A DNA stretch of 64,000 nucleotides from Fervidobacterium pennivorans DSM 9078 (GTDB lineage: Bacteria; Thermotogota; Thermotogae; Thermotogales; Fervidobacteriaceae): NCBI RefSeq assembly GCF_000235405.2, contig NC_017095.1, positions 1-64,000 of the forward strand, given 5' to 3'. This document shows positions 53,717 to 64,000 of the stretch, one piece after another. Below the pieces are notes generated by a model. It saw only the letters and a program-made list of their open reading frames with translations. It had not been told where the DNA came from and ran no database searches. Position numbers and translations under genes: made by a program. Numbering within the stretch: the stretch's first letter is position 1; each line of letters begins with the position of its first letter.

Positions 53717-54067
53717 TTAACCTCTAAACCTCCTTGAAAGTATAGACCACAACATTACTATGAATAATAATCCAAAAAAGAGTGCTTCAACACTCAGAGC
53801 GACTATTTTCCTTTGAATATCATCGATGCTTAAATAGCGATACGTTGCTGCTTGGAATGGAAAGAACCAGGTAACTGCCATGACGACAAAAACAACTGTA
53901 GTCACTATAACAATAATTCTTAGATTATTCCATGCATCGTCTAATTCTTCTTGCAATCGTTGAAGCCTAAGGTTAATATTCTCTACGTCTTCTTCGTATC
54001 TTTTCAAATGCTCTTCAAGTTTTTCAATGGATTCAATTAACTTCTTTTCAATTTCCTCTTTTTCCAT
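53717..54067 (-). CDS. Small coiled-coil membrane protein of unknown function
   Basis: 116 residues: an acidic and basic coiled coil at about 1-45 ([18 protein letters not shown]), then two membrane segments at about 50-70 and 88-108. I do not recognise a family. The ATG at 54067 follows GGGGAGTGAG. A GTG three codons earlier lies on that site. It sits between mgtE (40 bp upstream) and uvrA (3 bp downstream). Confidence 0.75.
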   Translation of the reverse strand: MEKEEIEKKLIESIEKLEEHLKRYEEDVENINLRLQRLQEELDDAWNNLRIIVIVTTVVFVVMAVTWFFPFQAATYRYLSIDDIQRKIVALSVEALFFGLLFIVMLWSILSRRFRG

Positions 54068-54107
54068 ACGTCTCACTCCCCATTCAAGTGGAAAAAAAGG
54101 AACAAAG

Positions 54108-55454
54108 TTATTTTATTCCGAGTATATGTGTGACAACGGTAAAATAAATCCACATACCACCAAGGTCTGCCACCGTTGTTATCAGTGGACCAGCCATGAC
54201 TGCAGGGTCAATTCTCATCAGCTTACCAAGGAATGGTAGCATTGCACCTACAACATTTGCAAATATAATGATGATGAGTAATGAAATTGCTGCGGAAACG
54301 TTAACCATCACATCGTGCGAAATCATAAATCCGCGAACAAAAAGAACAGCACTGAGTATTGAACCGAGTATCAGTCCAACGTAAATTTCTCTAAGTAACA
54401 CTTTCCACCAGTCTTTGAGTTCGACATCCCCCAATGCCATACTACGGATTATGAGCGTGCTACTTTGTCCACCAACGTTTCCTCCAGCATCAACCATCGT
54501 TGCCATAAAGGCTGCAAGTATTGGCACAGCAGCTATAACACTTTCGAAACTGCTGATTATGTACGCACTAATACTCTGAAGCAATAATAATCCTAAAAGC
54601 CAAGGTAATCTGTTTTTGATAAAAATCAGAGGTGATGTGTGGAAATAAGATGTTGTTGTAACGCTCATACCTGCCATTTTGTGGATATCTTCCGTTGCTT
54701 CTTCATCGATAACATCAACGATATCATCTATGGTTATAATCCCAACAAGCCTCATATCGTTATCTACTACAGGAATGGCGTTTAAATCGTATTTCTTCAT
54801 TAGTTCAGCGACTTCTTCTTGGTCTGTATTCGTTTTAACGTAAATCGGGTCGGGAGTGTATATTTCCTCAATCAATGTATCGGGTTCGGCGAAGAGCAAA
54901 TCCTCGAGTTTTACAGTTCCAATAAGAGTTCTGTCTTCTTCCACTACGAAAATTGTATAAATTGTCTCTGCGTCTTTTCCAAACTTGCGCACCTTATCAA
55001 GTGCTTTTTGAACAGTCATGGACTTTGTCACATATATGAAATATGGTGACATCAAACGACCCGCAGAGTTTTCGGGATAGTTCAACACTTCAAGCGTCTG
55101 TTCTCTTTCACTTTTAGGTAGGAACGAAAGCAACTTGGTAACAACATCGGCGGGCAGTTCGTCGAGAAGTTCAGCCCTATCGGAAGGGTCCATGTTCTTG
55201 AAGATAGATTTGATTTCATCATCTGTGAGCATCTTTACCAATTCATATTGCTCATCGGGCTCAAGTTTGGAAAAGACTTCCGCAGCAAGATCTTTGTTCA
55301 GAAGGCGGAATACTACAGCTTTTTCTGAGGTTTCGAGCTCTTCGATCATTTCGTAGATCACGTTTGGATCTTGGTCTTCGAGTAGCATTTTCAGTGTTCG
55401 AAAATCACCGCGTTCGATGAGCTTGCGGATATCGATCTGGATTTTTACCTTCAT
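54108..55454 (-). CDS. mgtE: Magnesium transporter MgtE
   Basis: A 448-residue homodimeric Mg2+ channel. The cytoplasmic N domain (about 1-125, superhelical repeats such as LFSKLEPDEQYELVKML) is followed by two CBS domains (about 130-250) that sense Mg2+ and a long plug helix. Five membrane segments follow at about 275-445, with pore motifs VDAGGNVGGQSS and PLITTVADLGG. The ATG at 55454 follows GGAGGG. A TTG seven codons upstream lies on the ribosome site. A leader of about 200 nt precedes it. Confidence 0.94.
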   Translation of the reverse strand: MKVKIQIDIRKLIERGDFRTLKMLLEDQDPNVIYEMIEELETSEKAVVFRLLNKDLAAEVFSKLEPDEQYELVKMLTDDEIKSIFKNMDPSDRAELLDELPADVVTKLLSFLPKSEREQTLEVLNYPENSAGRLMSPYFIYVTKSMTVQKALDKVRKFGKDAETIYTIFVVEEDRTLIGTVKLEDLLFAEPDTLIEEIYTPDPIYVKTNTDQEEVAELMKKYDLNAIPVVDNDMRLVGIITIDDIVDVIDEEATEDIHKMAGMSVTTTSYFHTSPLIFIKNRLPWLLGLLLLQSISAYIISSFESVIAAVPILAAFMATMVDAGGNVGGQSSTLIIRSMALGDVELKDWWKVLLREIYVGLILGSILSAVLFVRGFMISHDVMVNVSAAISLLIIIIFANVVGAMLPFLGKLMRIDPAVMAGPLITTVADLGGMWIYFTVVTHILGIK

Positions 55455-55662
55455 CCTCTTTACCCTCCTTTGCAAGAGATTTATGGTGGCTTGTTACTGG
55501 AATAACTCGGGTATTCCACAGATAATCACCTTCCTTTCACCTGAAGAGTTATCATAAAGAAAACTTTCGAAAGTTTTGGAAGTTGTCCTAAATCAAAAAT
55601 CGCAGTTTAGGAACAGCTATACGGATTTTTCCGATGCTTTTGTTTTCTTGTGCTTTTTTGGT
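55455..55662 (-). other. Structured leader of the mgtE operon
   Basis: On the minus strand this stretch holds at least four hairpins: CGGA/TCCG, TCCTAAA/TTTAGGA, the 18-bp palindrome AAAACTTTCGAAAGTTTT, and TGGAATA/TATTCCA around a CCCGAGT loop. It does not show the conserved cores of the M-box that I know. It could still be a control element. Confidence 0.45.
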
Positions 55663-55668
55663 GTTTTA

Positions 55669-55674
55669 ATTATA
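55669..55674 (-). promoter_or_regulatory. Extended -10 of the mgtE operon
   Basis: On the minus strand TGGTATAAT, a perfect -10 with TGn extension. No good -35 is needed or seen. Confidence 0.6.
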
Positions 55675-55785
55675 CCAGAAAAAGTGACTTTCCGTGCAGG
55701 TTTGTATATGAATTTTCTGTGAAGAAAATTAGAATTCTTGGACATTTGCTCAAGGAAATAAGATGAGTGAAAAAATCGCATTTTA

Positions 55786-55794
55786 TGGTATAAT
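55786..55794 (+). promoter_or_regulatory. Extended -10 of the leuS operon
   Basis: TGGTATAAT, the same extended -10 as the divergent mgtE promoter 115 bp away. It starts a leader of about 70 nt before leuS. Confidence 0.65.
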
Positions 55795-55869
55795 GTATAA
55801 GAAATCAAAAAAGCAACGTGGAATATCAAAACTTAAAACGCAAAAAACTGAGCCTTGGAGGGAAAAGGT

Positions 55870-58326
55870 ATGAAGGAGTATCGTCCACAAGAGATAGAGC
55901 CAAAGTGGCAAAAGGTCTGGGAAGAGAAAAAGGTTTTTGAAACTCCTCAGTATTCTGAAAAGCCCAAGTATTACACACTCATCATGTTCCCTTATCCATC
56001 CGGAACATTGCATGTTGGTCACGTTAAAAACTACACGATAGGTGATATCGTTGCAAGGTATAAAAGAATGCAGGGATACAATGTATTACATCCATTTGGT
56101 TACGATGCTTTCGGCTTACCTGCAGAAAATGCAGCGATTGCTCATAAGATACATCCGAAGAAATGGACTATGGATAACATAAACACTATTCGTGGGCAAA
56201 TAAAGAAGATGGGGATTAGCTACGATTGGAATAGGGAAGTTATTACGTGTAATGAAGACTATTATAAATGGACACAATGGATATTTTTGAAACTCTACGA
56301 GGCGGGTTTGGCGTACAAAAAGCCCGGTGCGGTAAATTGGTGCCCAAGTTGTCAGACAGTTTTGGCTAACGAACAGGTGAAAGATGGAAAATGTGAAAGG
56401 TGTGGTACGACTGTTACAATGAAACACCTTGAACAATGGTATTTCAAAATCACAGATTACGCAGAAAAATTACTCGAAGGACTCGACAGACTTCCTGGTT
56501 GGCCGGAACACGTTAAAACAATGCAAAGAAACTGGATTGGAAAGAGCACAGGTGCGGAAGTTGATTTTCCAGTCGAAGGTCTCGACAAGAAAATCAGAAT
56601 CTTCACAACAAGACCAGACACTATATACGGTGTGACGTTCATGGCAATTGCACCGGAATCTCCACTGGTGCTTGAACTTGTGACCGATGAAAAGAGGAAA
56701 GAGGTAGAAGAATTCCTGGCGAAAGTTGCTCATGAAGATAGATTCAAGCGAACGAGTTTGGAAGCAAAAAAGGAAGGGGTCTTCCTCGGTAGGTATGCAA
56801 TCAACCCGTTGACTGGTGAGAGAATACCTATTTATGTTGCCAACTACATACTCTATGAATACGGAACAGGTGCAATTATGGCTGTTCCTGCTCACGACAA
56901 ACGCGATTTTGACTTTGCGAAAGCGTATGGCTTACCAATTAAACAGGTCATCAAGCCAAAAGAAGGTGATTGGAACATAGAAGAAGCCCCTTACGAGGAT
57001 GAAGGTATAATGATAAACAGCGGTCCATTTAACGGTTTGGACAGTAAGAAAGGCATTGAAGAAGTCACGAAATATATAGAGGAAAAAGGTTTTGGAAAAA
57101 GAAGCGTCCAGTACAAACTCAGAGACTGGCTTATTTCAAGACAGCGCTACTGGGGTGCTCCAATTCCAATAATCTATTGTGACAAATGTGGTATTGTTCC
57201 TGTTCCGGAAAAAGATTTACCGGTCAAACTTCCGGAAAACGTTGAATTCTTACCAACGGGTCAGTCGCCGCTTACATTGAGCGAAGAATTCAAACACACG
57301 ACATGTCCAAAGTGTGGTGGTCCAGCCCGCAGAGAAGTAGAGACAATGGACACATTTGTTGATAGTTCTTGGTATTTCTTAAGGTATGTCAATCCAAAAT
57401 TGGAAGATAAACCATTTGATACGAACGATGTAAATTATTGGTTACCGGTTGACCAATACATTGGTGGAGTTGAGCATGCCGTTTTGCACTTACTCTATTC
57501 AAGATTCATCACAAAGGTCTTACACGACCTTGGATATGTTGGTTTCGACGAGCCATTCCAGAATCTCTTCACCCAAGGTATGATTTACAAAGATGGTTGG
57601 AAGATGAGTAAGTCCAAAGGCAACGTGGTCTCCCCGGACGATATGATAGAAAAATACGGTGCGGATACACTGAGAATGTATATACTCTTCATGGCACCTC
57701 CGGAAAAAGATGCGGAATGGAGCGATGCGGGAATTGAGGGTGTGAATCGATTTGTTAAAAGACTTTGGAATAACTACTACAAAATGCTTGATATCATAAA
57801 CTCACAAGATGCTGAAGAAAGTGAATTTGGAAAAGAAGAAAGAGCTCTCAGAAGAAAATTGCACGCGATGATTAAGAAAATAAAAGAAGATATCGAAGGC
57901 GGTTTCAAATTCAATACCGCCATTGCTGGGTTAATGGAATTCAACAACCAACTTTCCGATTACCTCGAAACGGCCCAAAACCCAAACAAAAAACTGTTAA
58001 GGGAGATAGCGGAAAAAATAGCGCTTATAATTTCGCCATTTGCACCGCACATGGCAGAAGAAATGTGGCACGACTTAGGCAAAGAAACACTCATCGTTGA
58101 AGAACGCTGGCCAGATTACGATGAAGAAGCACTTAAGGAAGAAGAAATAACGATAGCCGTTCAGGTTAATGGTAAAGTGAGAGGTAGAATCACTGTTCCG
58201 GCAGACTCTTCGGAAGACCAAATAAAGGAAAAGGCTGTTGAAAATGTCAAGAAACTGGTAGAAGGCAAACAAATAGTCAATATCTTCTACGTGCCTGGAA
58301 AATTGGTGAATATCGTTGTTAAGTAA
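55870..58326 (+). CDS. leuS: Leucyl-tRNA synthetase
   Basis: An 818-residue class Ia synthetase. HIGH-type motif PYPSGTLHVGHV near residue 40, zinc-type cysteines CPSC and CERC near 160-180, and the editing domain (about 220-415) with TTRPDTIYG. A second zinc set (CDKCG, CPKCG) and KMSKSKGN near 578 are also seen. The start ATG at 55870 follows TTGGAGGGA. A TTG five codons earlier overlaps that site. First gene of a plus-strand run to the window end. Confidence 0.97.
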   Translation: MKEYRPQEIEPKWQKVWEEKKVFETPQYSEKPKYYTLIMFPYPSGTLHVGHVKNYTIGDIVARYKRMQGYNVLHPFGYDAFGLPAENAAIAHKIHPKKWTMDNINTIRGQIKKMGISYDWNREVITCNEDYYKWTQWIFLKLYEAGLAYKKPGAVNWCPSCQTVLANEQVKDGKCERCGTTVTMKHLEQWYFKITDYAEKLLEGLDRLPGWPEHVKTMQRNWIGKSTGAEVDFPVEGLDKKIRIFTTRPDTIYGVTFMAIAPESPLVLELVTDEKRKEVEEFLAKVAHEDRFKRTSLEAKKEGVFLGRYAINPLTGERIPIYVANYILYEYGTGAIMAVPAHDKRDFDFAKAYGLPIKQVIKPKEGDWNIEEAPYEDEGIMINSGPFNGLDSKKGIEEVTKYIEEKGFGKRSVQYKLRDWLISRQRYWGAPIPIIYCDKCGIVPVPEKDLPVKLPENVEFLPTGQSPLTLSEEFKHTTCPKCGGPARREVETMDTFVDSSWYFLRYVNPKLEDKPFDTNDVNYWLPVDQYIGGVEHAVLHLLYSRFITKVLHDLGYVGFDEPFQNLFTQGMIYKDGWKMSKSKGNVVSPDDMIEKYGADTLRMYILFMAPPEKDAEWSDAGIEGVNRFVKRLWNNYYKMLDIINSQDAEESEFGKEERALRRKLHAMIKKIKEDIEGGFKFNTAIAGLMEFNNQLSDYLETAQNPNKKLLREIAEKIALIISPFAPHMAEEMWHDLGKETLIVEERWPDYDEEALKEEEITIAVQVNGKVRGRITVPADSSEDQIKEKAVENVKKLVEGKQIVNIFYVPGKLVNIVVK

Positions 58327-58360
58327 TTCTAGTACCATAAAAATATTGGGGGGAGTTAAG

Positions 58361-59347
58361 ATGAAGAAACTAACAGTGTTTTTGGTGTTACTCATCAGTT
58401 TACTCACGTTCGCTCAGCAAGACATCGTTGCTGTTGTCAATGGAAGAAACATCACCATGGATGAATGGAACAGAGAGGCAAATGTTCAGAAATTACTTTT
58501 GGAGATTCAAAACTCAAACCCAACGTTTTACAAGGTTTTAACAACTTCTACAGAAGGGATTATTTTGATAGAAAAATACAAATTGGAGGTTCTGGACCAA
58601 CTTATTCGTAAGGTATTGTTTATCCAATTTGCTGAGAAACTTGGTGTTGCACCGGACGACAGAAGTGTTAAAGCAGATGTCGATAACGAAATTAACAAAA
58701 TGCTTACTGAACTGAAGATGACCGAACAACAATTTGACGAATACTTGGTACAGCTTGGAATGGGCAAGCTCGAAGATTACAGGCAAAAACTCTATTTCCA
58801 AAGAAAATATTCGCTATCACTTGCTAATGCTTATGCTCAATATCTTAAGAACGTGACGGTTTCGGACGAAGAAATAAAAGCTTACTATGAGAAAAACAAG
58901 GACAAATACACGGTTCCGGCTCAATATGATTTACTTGTTTTCAAAACGAACAACAAATCGACAGCAGATGCGTTAAGAGTAGATGTTGTGAAAGGTCTTT
59001 CAAACGACGAGATATTGAAAAAATATAATCTTTCACCTGTTGTCAACGGATACGTTAACATCAACGACATATCGAAGATTCCACAATCACTTTGGATACT
59101 TATCACCAGTGCGGTTAAAGGTACCACATTACCAGTCCAGCAAGTTGGGAATGAATACTACGTTGTGAAAGTAAGAGACATAAAGGTTGGTGGCACGAAA
59201 AACCTTAGTGAAGTTAGTGAAGAAATAAAAAACACCCTGCTTGCTTCAAAACAAGATGAAGTATCTAAGAAGCTTCTGGATGATTTCGAAAAATTTAGAA
59301 AAGATTCGAAGATAGAGATAAGGTACAAAAGTCCTATTGTTAAATGA
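58361..59347 (+). CDS. SurA/PpiC-like exported folding protein
   Basis: 328 residues with a signal peptide (1-18, ending in TFAQQ). A SurA-type N-terminal domain (VAVVNGRNITMDEWN near 22, then long helices) precedes a parvulin-like region (about 190-275) that is weakly conserved. The isomerase activity is therefore doubtful, while chaperone action in the periplasm is plausible. The ATG at 58361 follows GGGGGGAG. An open frame 15 codons longer overlaps the leuS end. Confidence 0.8.
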   Translation: MKKLTVFLVLLISLLTFAQQDIVAVVNGRNITMDEWNREANVQKLLLEIQNSNPTFYKVLTTSTEGIILIEKYKLEVLDQLIRKVLFIQFAEKLGVAPDDRSVKADVDNEINKMLTELKMTEQQFDEYLVQLGMGKLEDYRQKLYFQRKYSLSLANAYAQYLKNVTVSDEEIKAYYEKNKDKYTVPAQYDLLVFKTNNKSTADALRVDVVKGLSNDEILKKYNLSPVVNGYVNINDISKIPQSLWILITSAVKGTTLPVQQVGNEYYVVKVRDIKVGGTKNLSEVSEEIKNTLLASKQDEVSKKLLDDFEKFRKDSKIEIRYKSPIVK

Positions 59348-59389
59348 AAAGTGAGAAGCTCTGCGGAATACAAAGATTAGGTGTGAGAT

Positions 59390-60448
59390 ATGCCGAAAAA
59401 GGAATCGAAAAAAGCTTTTGGAACCGTAGAAAAAAACATACAAAACAGAGTAAAAAATGCCTTAGTAAGTATTTTTCTTATATTTCTAATTGGTACTTTG
59501 TACTACTGGTTGTTCGAAGGTTACTCACTTATAGATGCTATGTTCTTTGTTGGAATAACCATATCTACAGTTGGTTACGGAATGCATGAGGAACTTTCGA
59601 ACTTCGGTAAGTTTTTCACACTGATGCTTATACTTGCCGGATTGTCAGTTGTTTTGTACAACCTGTCGTATGTAACAGCTTTGCTAGTTGAAGGTGAATT
59701 AATCAAACTGATGAAACAAAGAAGAGTAGAAAGAAAGGTGTCGAAGATAAAGGACCATATAATCGTTGTTGGGGCAGGAAATATAGGAACGCAGGTGATA
59801 AACCAATTACTTAGGTTGAACGAACAAGTTGTCGCAATAGATAACCTTGTGACAGAGGAAGAACTAAGGGAAAAGATAACAGACAGTTCAAAGACCAAGA
59901 ACATAGTTTTTGTAAAAGGGGACGCAACGAATGAAGAGGTATTACTAAGGGCAGGTATTAAAAACGCTAGGGCACTTGTCACCACTTTACCAAATGACGT
60001 ACTCAACATCTTTGTCGCTTTAACTGCCAAAAACTTGAATGCAAATATATACATTGTTTCCAATATATCTAACTTGTCAAACTTAACAAAATTCATTTAC
60101 GCAGGAGTAGACCATCCAATTGCAACAGCAGAAATAGCTGGATTGAAGATAGTTGAGGCGCTGACTTTTCTAAAAAAACGGGAAAATATCATAGATGTGC
60201 TAAACATATCAGATAAAGCCTTTCAAGTTGAAATAATCGATATTAAAAACACAAAACTTGCTGGCAAAAAGATAGAAGAACTGAGACTTAAGGAAAAGTA
60301 CAATGTTTACATAATCGGCTTGTTGAAAGATAAAAACTTGGTTTTAGGTCCTTCGAAAAATGAGGTTTTGAGGGATGATAGCAAAGCGGTTCTATTTGGT
60401 GAAATAAACGGTCTCTCTAAGTTTAGGGAAGAATTTTTAAACAGCTAA
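59390..60448 (+). CDS. Two-helix potassium channel with RCK (TrkA-N) domain
   Basis: A 352-residue MthK-like channel. Two membrane segments (about 23-43 and 75-98) flank the pore loop with the potassium filter TVGYG at 60-64. The cytoplasmic RCK domain has the nucleotide-fold motif VGAGNIGTQ near 127. A TrkA-C-type domain follows at about 270-345 ([23 protein letters not shown]). It probably gates K+ flow by ligand or ion binding. The ATG follows AGGTGTGAG. Confidence 0.9.
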   Translation: MPKKESKKAFGTVEKNIQNRVKNALVSIFLIFLIGTLYYWLFEGYSLIDAMFFVGITISTVGYGMHEELSNFGKFFTLMLILAGLSVVLYNLSYVTALLVEGELIKLMKQRRVERKVSKIKDHIIVVGAGNIGTQVINQLLRLNEQVVAIDNLVTEEELREKITDSSKTKNIVFVKGDATNEEVLLRAGIKNARALVTTLPNDVLNIFVALTAKNLNANIYIVSNISNLSNLTKFIYAGVDHPIATAEIAGLKIVEALTFLKKRENIIDVLNISDKAFQVEIIDIKNTKLAGKKIEELRLKEKYNVYIIGLLKDKNLVLGPSKNEVLRDDSKAVLFGEINGLSKFREEFLNS

Positions 60449-60492
60449 AAAATCACAAAAATCACAAAAATACGGTTAGGAGGGAGCAAACG

Positions 60493-62881
<2,389 letters not shown>

Positions 62882-62939
62882 GTGGGAAGTAGGGAATACA
62901 AACAAAAAGATAAGAGTAAAAAAGGACGGGAGAATTTTG

Positions 62940-64000
62940 ATGCAAGAGTTCAACGCAATTTTCGGCGAGGATAAAACCTTGATAGAAAAGATTAGAAAAA
63001 TGGATTACGAAGAGCTTCGTTCTTTTGCTCAGGAGATTAGAAAATACATGATTGATGTGACCTCCGTCAACGGAGGTCACTTGGCTTCCAATTTAGGAAC
63101 TGTCGAATTAACCCTCGCACTATATCGAGTCTTTGACCCATACGAGGACTACGTTATTTGGGACACGGGACATCAAACGTACACTCACAAACTATTGACA
63201 GGTAGATGGGATGCGTTTAAAACACTTCGGACCTTTGGCGGGATATCAGGGTTTACGAACGTGTTTGAAGCGAAGGTGGATAGATTCGGTGCAGGGCATG
63301 TTGGAACCTCGATAGCAGCCGCATTAGGTGTGGAAAAAGCATTAAAGTTGCAAAACAAAAAGGCTAACGTTGTGGTGGTCATAGGTGATGGTGCGCTGAC
63401 AAGTGGACAAGCTCTAGAAGCACTCAACCAAGTTAAAGCGCAGGATTCAAAGATAAAGATAATACTTAACAGCAATGGAATGAGCATTTCCAAAAATGTT
63501 GGTGGGCTGTCCCAAGTACTTGAGGCTCTCAGAACGAGCAAGATTTATATAACAATCAAAGAGAAGCTGAAAAAAGGGTTCAACGAAGCTGTTGAGTTTG
63601 AATTGAAAAAGATTAGAGAGGTTTTAAAAGTTGCACTCATTGGTGAGGACTTCTTTGAATCCATAGGTTTAAAACATTTTGGACCTGTTGACGGGCATGA
63701 CGTGAGGTCTTTAGAAGAAGCTCTAAGACAAGTTAAAGACTATCCATATCCGACGATACTCACAGTATTTACAATAAAGGGTAAAGGCTATTATTTCTCC
63801 GAGCAAAATCCTACAAAATTCCATGGTGTGGATAAATTTGATCCAGATTCTGGCATTTTTGAAAAGCCTGAGGGAACTTACTCCTACAGTGAAGTCTTTG
63901 GAACGACATTGACAAAAATTGCTTCCCAGGATGATAAAGTTGTTGCATTGACTGCTGCAATGCCTGATGGAACAGGGCTCAGTCAATTTTCAAAACAATT
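62940..64000 (+). CDS. dxs: 1-deoxy-D-xylulose-5-phosphate synthase, 5' part
   Basis: 353 codons of a thiamine-diphosphate enzyme that makes DXP for isoprenoid and thiamine synthesis. The gene runs off the window end. Motifs are SVNGGHLASNLGTVELTLAL, WDTGHQTYTHKLLTGR, AGHVGTSIAAALG, the ThDP motif VIGDGALTSGQALEALN (near 147) and FGPVDGHDV. The pyrimidine domain begins near 315. GGGAG precedes the ATG at 62940. Confidence 0.93.
   Translation, partial: MQEFNAIFGEDKTLIEKIRKMDYEELRSFAQEIRKYMIDVTSVNGGHLASNLGTVELTLALYRVFDPYEDYVIWDTGHQTYTHKLLTGRWDAFKTLRTFGGISGFTNVFEAKVDRFGAGHVGTSIAAALGVEKALKLQNKKANVVVVIGDGALTSGQALEALNQVKAQDSKIKIILNSNGMSISKNVGGLSQVLEALRTSKIYITIKEKLKKGFNEAVEFELKKIREVLKVALIGEDFFESIGLKHFGPVDGHDVRSLEEALRQVKDYPYPTILTVFTIKGKGYYFSEQNPTKFHGVDKFDPDSGIFEKPEGTYSYSEVFGTTLTKIASQDDKVVALTAAMPDGTGLSQFSKQ

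Noticed and set aside
55455-55662. M-box magnesium riboswitch before mgtE
   Set aside because: The conserved M-box core sequences I know are absent. I kept only a structured leader.

Overview
The window looks like chromosomal DNA of a thermophilic member of the Thermotogota, most likely Fervidobacterium. The support is a dnaA gene followed directly by a Thermotoga-type 60-residue ferredoxin with a structural disulfide pair, AT-rich DNA with strong purine-rich ribosome sites, frequent GTG and TTG starts, four-base ATGA gene overlaps, and Thermotogota-type DHFR and GH1 proteins. The genus is an inference from memory, not from a database search.

Layout. Positions 0.3-2.0 kb hold dnaA and ferredoxin. 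Positions 2.2-9.4 kb hold a membrane protein of unknown function coupled to a nucleoside-type BMP/NupOPQ ABC importer, then a YjbQ protein. HU follows at 9.7 kb behind three candidate promoters. From 10.0 to 15.1 kb a minus-strand run encodes a GAF-HD-GYP protein, a FecR protein with a predicted outer-membrane barrel, a DUF3307 membrane protein and a degenerate HD-GYP protein. From 15.1 to 19.3 kb two inverted copies of one 1059-bp insertion sequence flank a CHASE2 adenylate cyclase gene. From 19.3 to 22.6 kb come a second YjbQ, a sigma-54-type activator with PAS domains and an MFS transporter. An IS3-family element lies at 22.6-23.9 kb. Three secreted proteins follow on the minus strand, including one with a dockerin-like end. 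tRNA-Ala(GGC) is at 29.3 kb, a third copy of the 1059-bp IS at 29.7-30.7 kb, then groES-groEL, a DHFR-like gene and an EF-G paralogue. A flagellar and motor operon (motE-like, fliK, flgD, flgE, flbD, motA, motB, fliL, fliM, fliY) fills 35.6-46.8 kb. A long minus-strand operon (mgtE, a small membrane protein, uvrA, rdgB, hutI, a NusG-II protein, a Gx transporter, a GH1 glucosidase) fills 46.9-55.5 kb. The right end (leuS, a SurA-like protein, a K+ channel, mtnA, serS, partial dxs) runs on the plus strand.

The most informative structure is the pair of inverted ISs at 15118-16176 and 18250-19308. Neither has a direct repeat of its own, but their flanks match crosswise as two perfect 8-bp repeats. 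This is the mark of an inversion by recombination between the two copies. Undoing it puts the cyclase gene on the minus strand directly upstream of the degenerate HD-GYP gene with a 17-nt overlap. That restores a five-gene set: CHASE2 cyclase, pseudo-HD-GYP, DUF3307, FecR-barrel, GAF-HD-GYP. I propose it as an envelope-sensing second-messenger system that the IS pair has split.

The third IS copy has its own 7-bp target duplication and lies between a near-perfect CIRCE operator with promoter and the groES start, so it physically separates groESL from its heat-shock control site.
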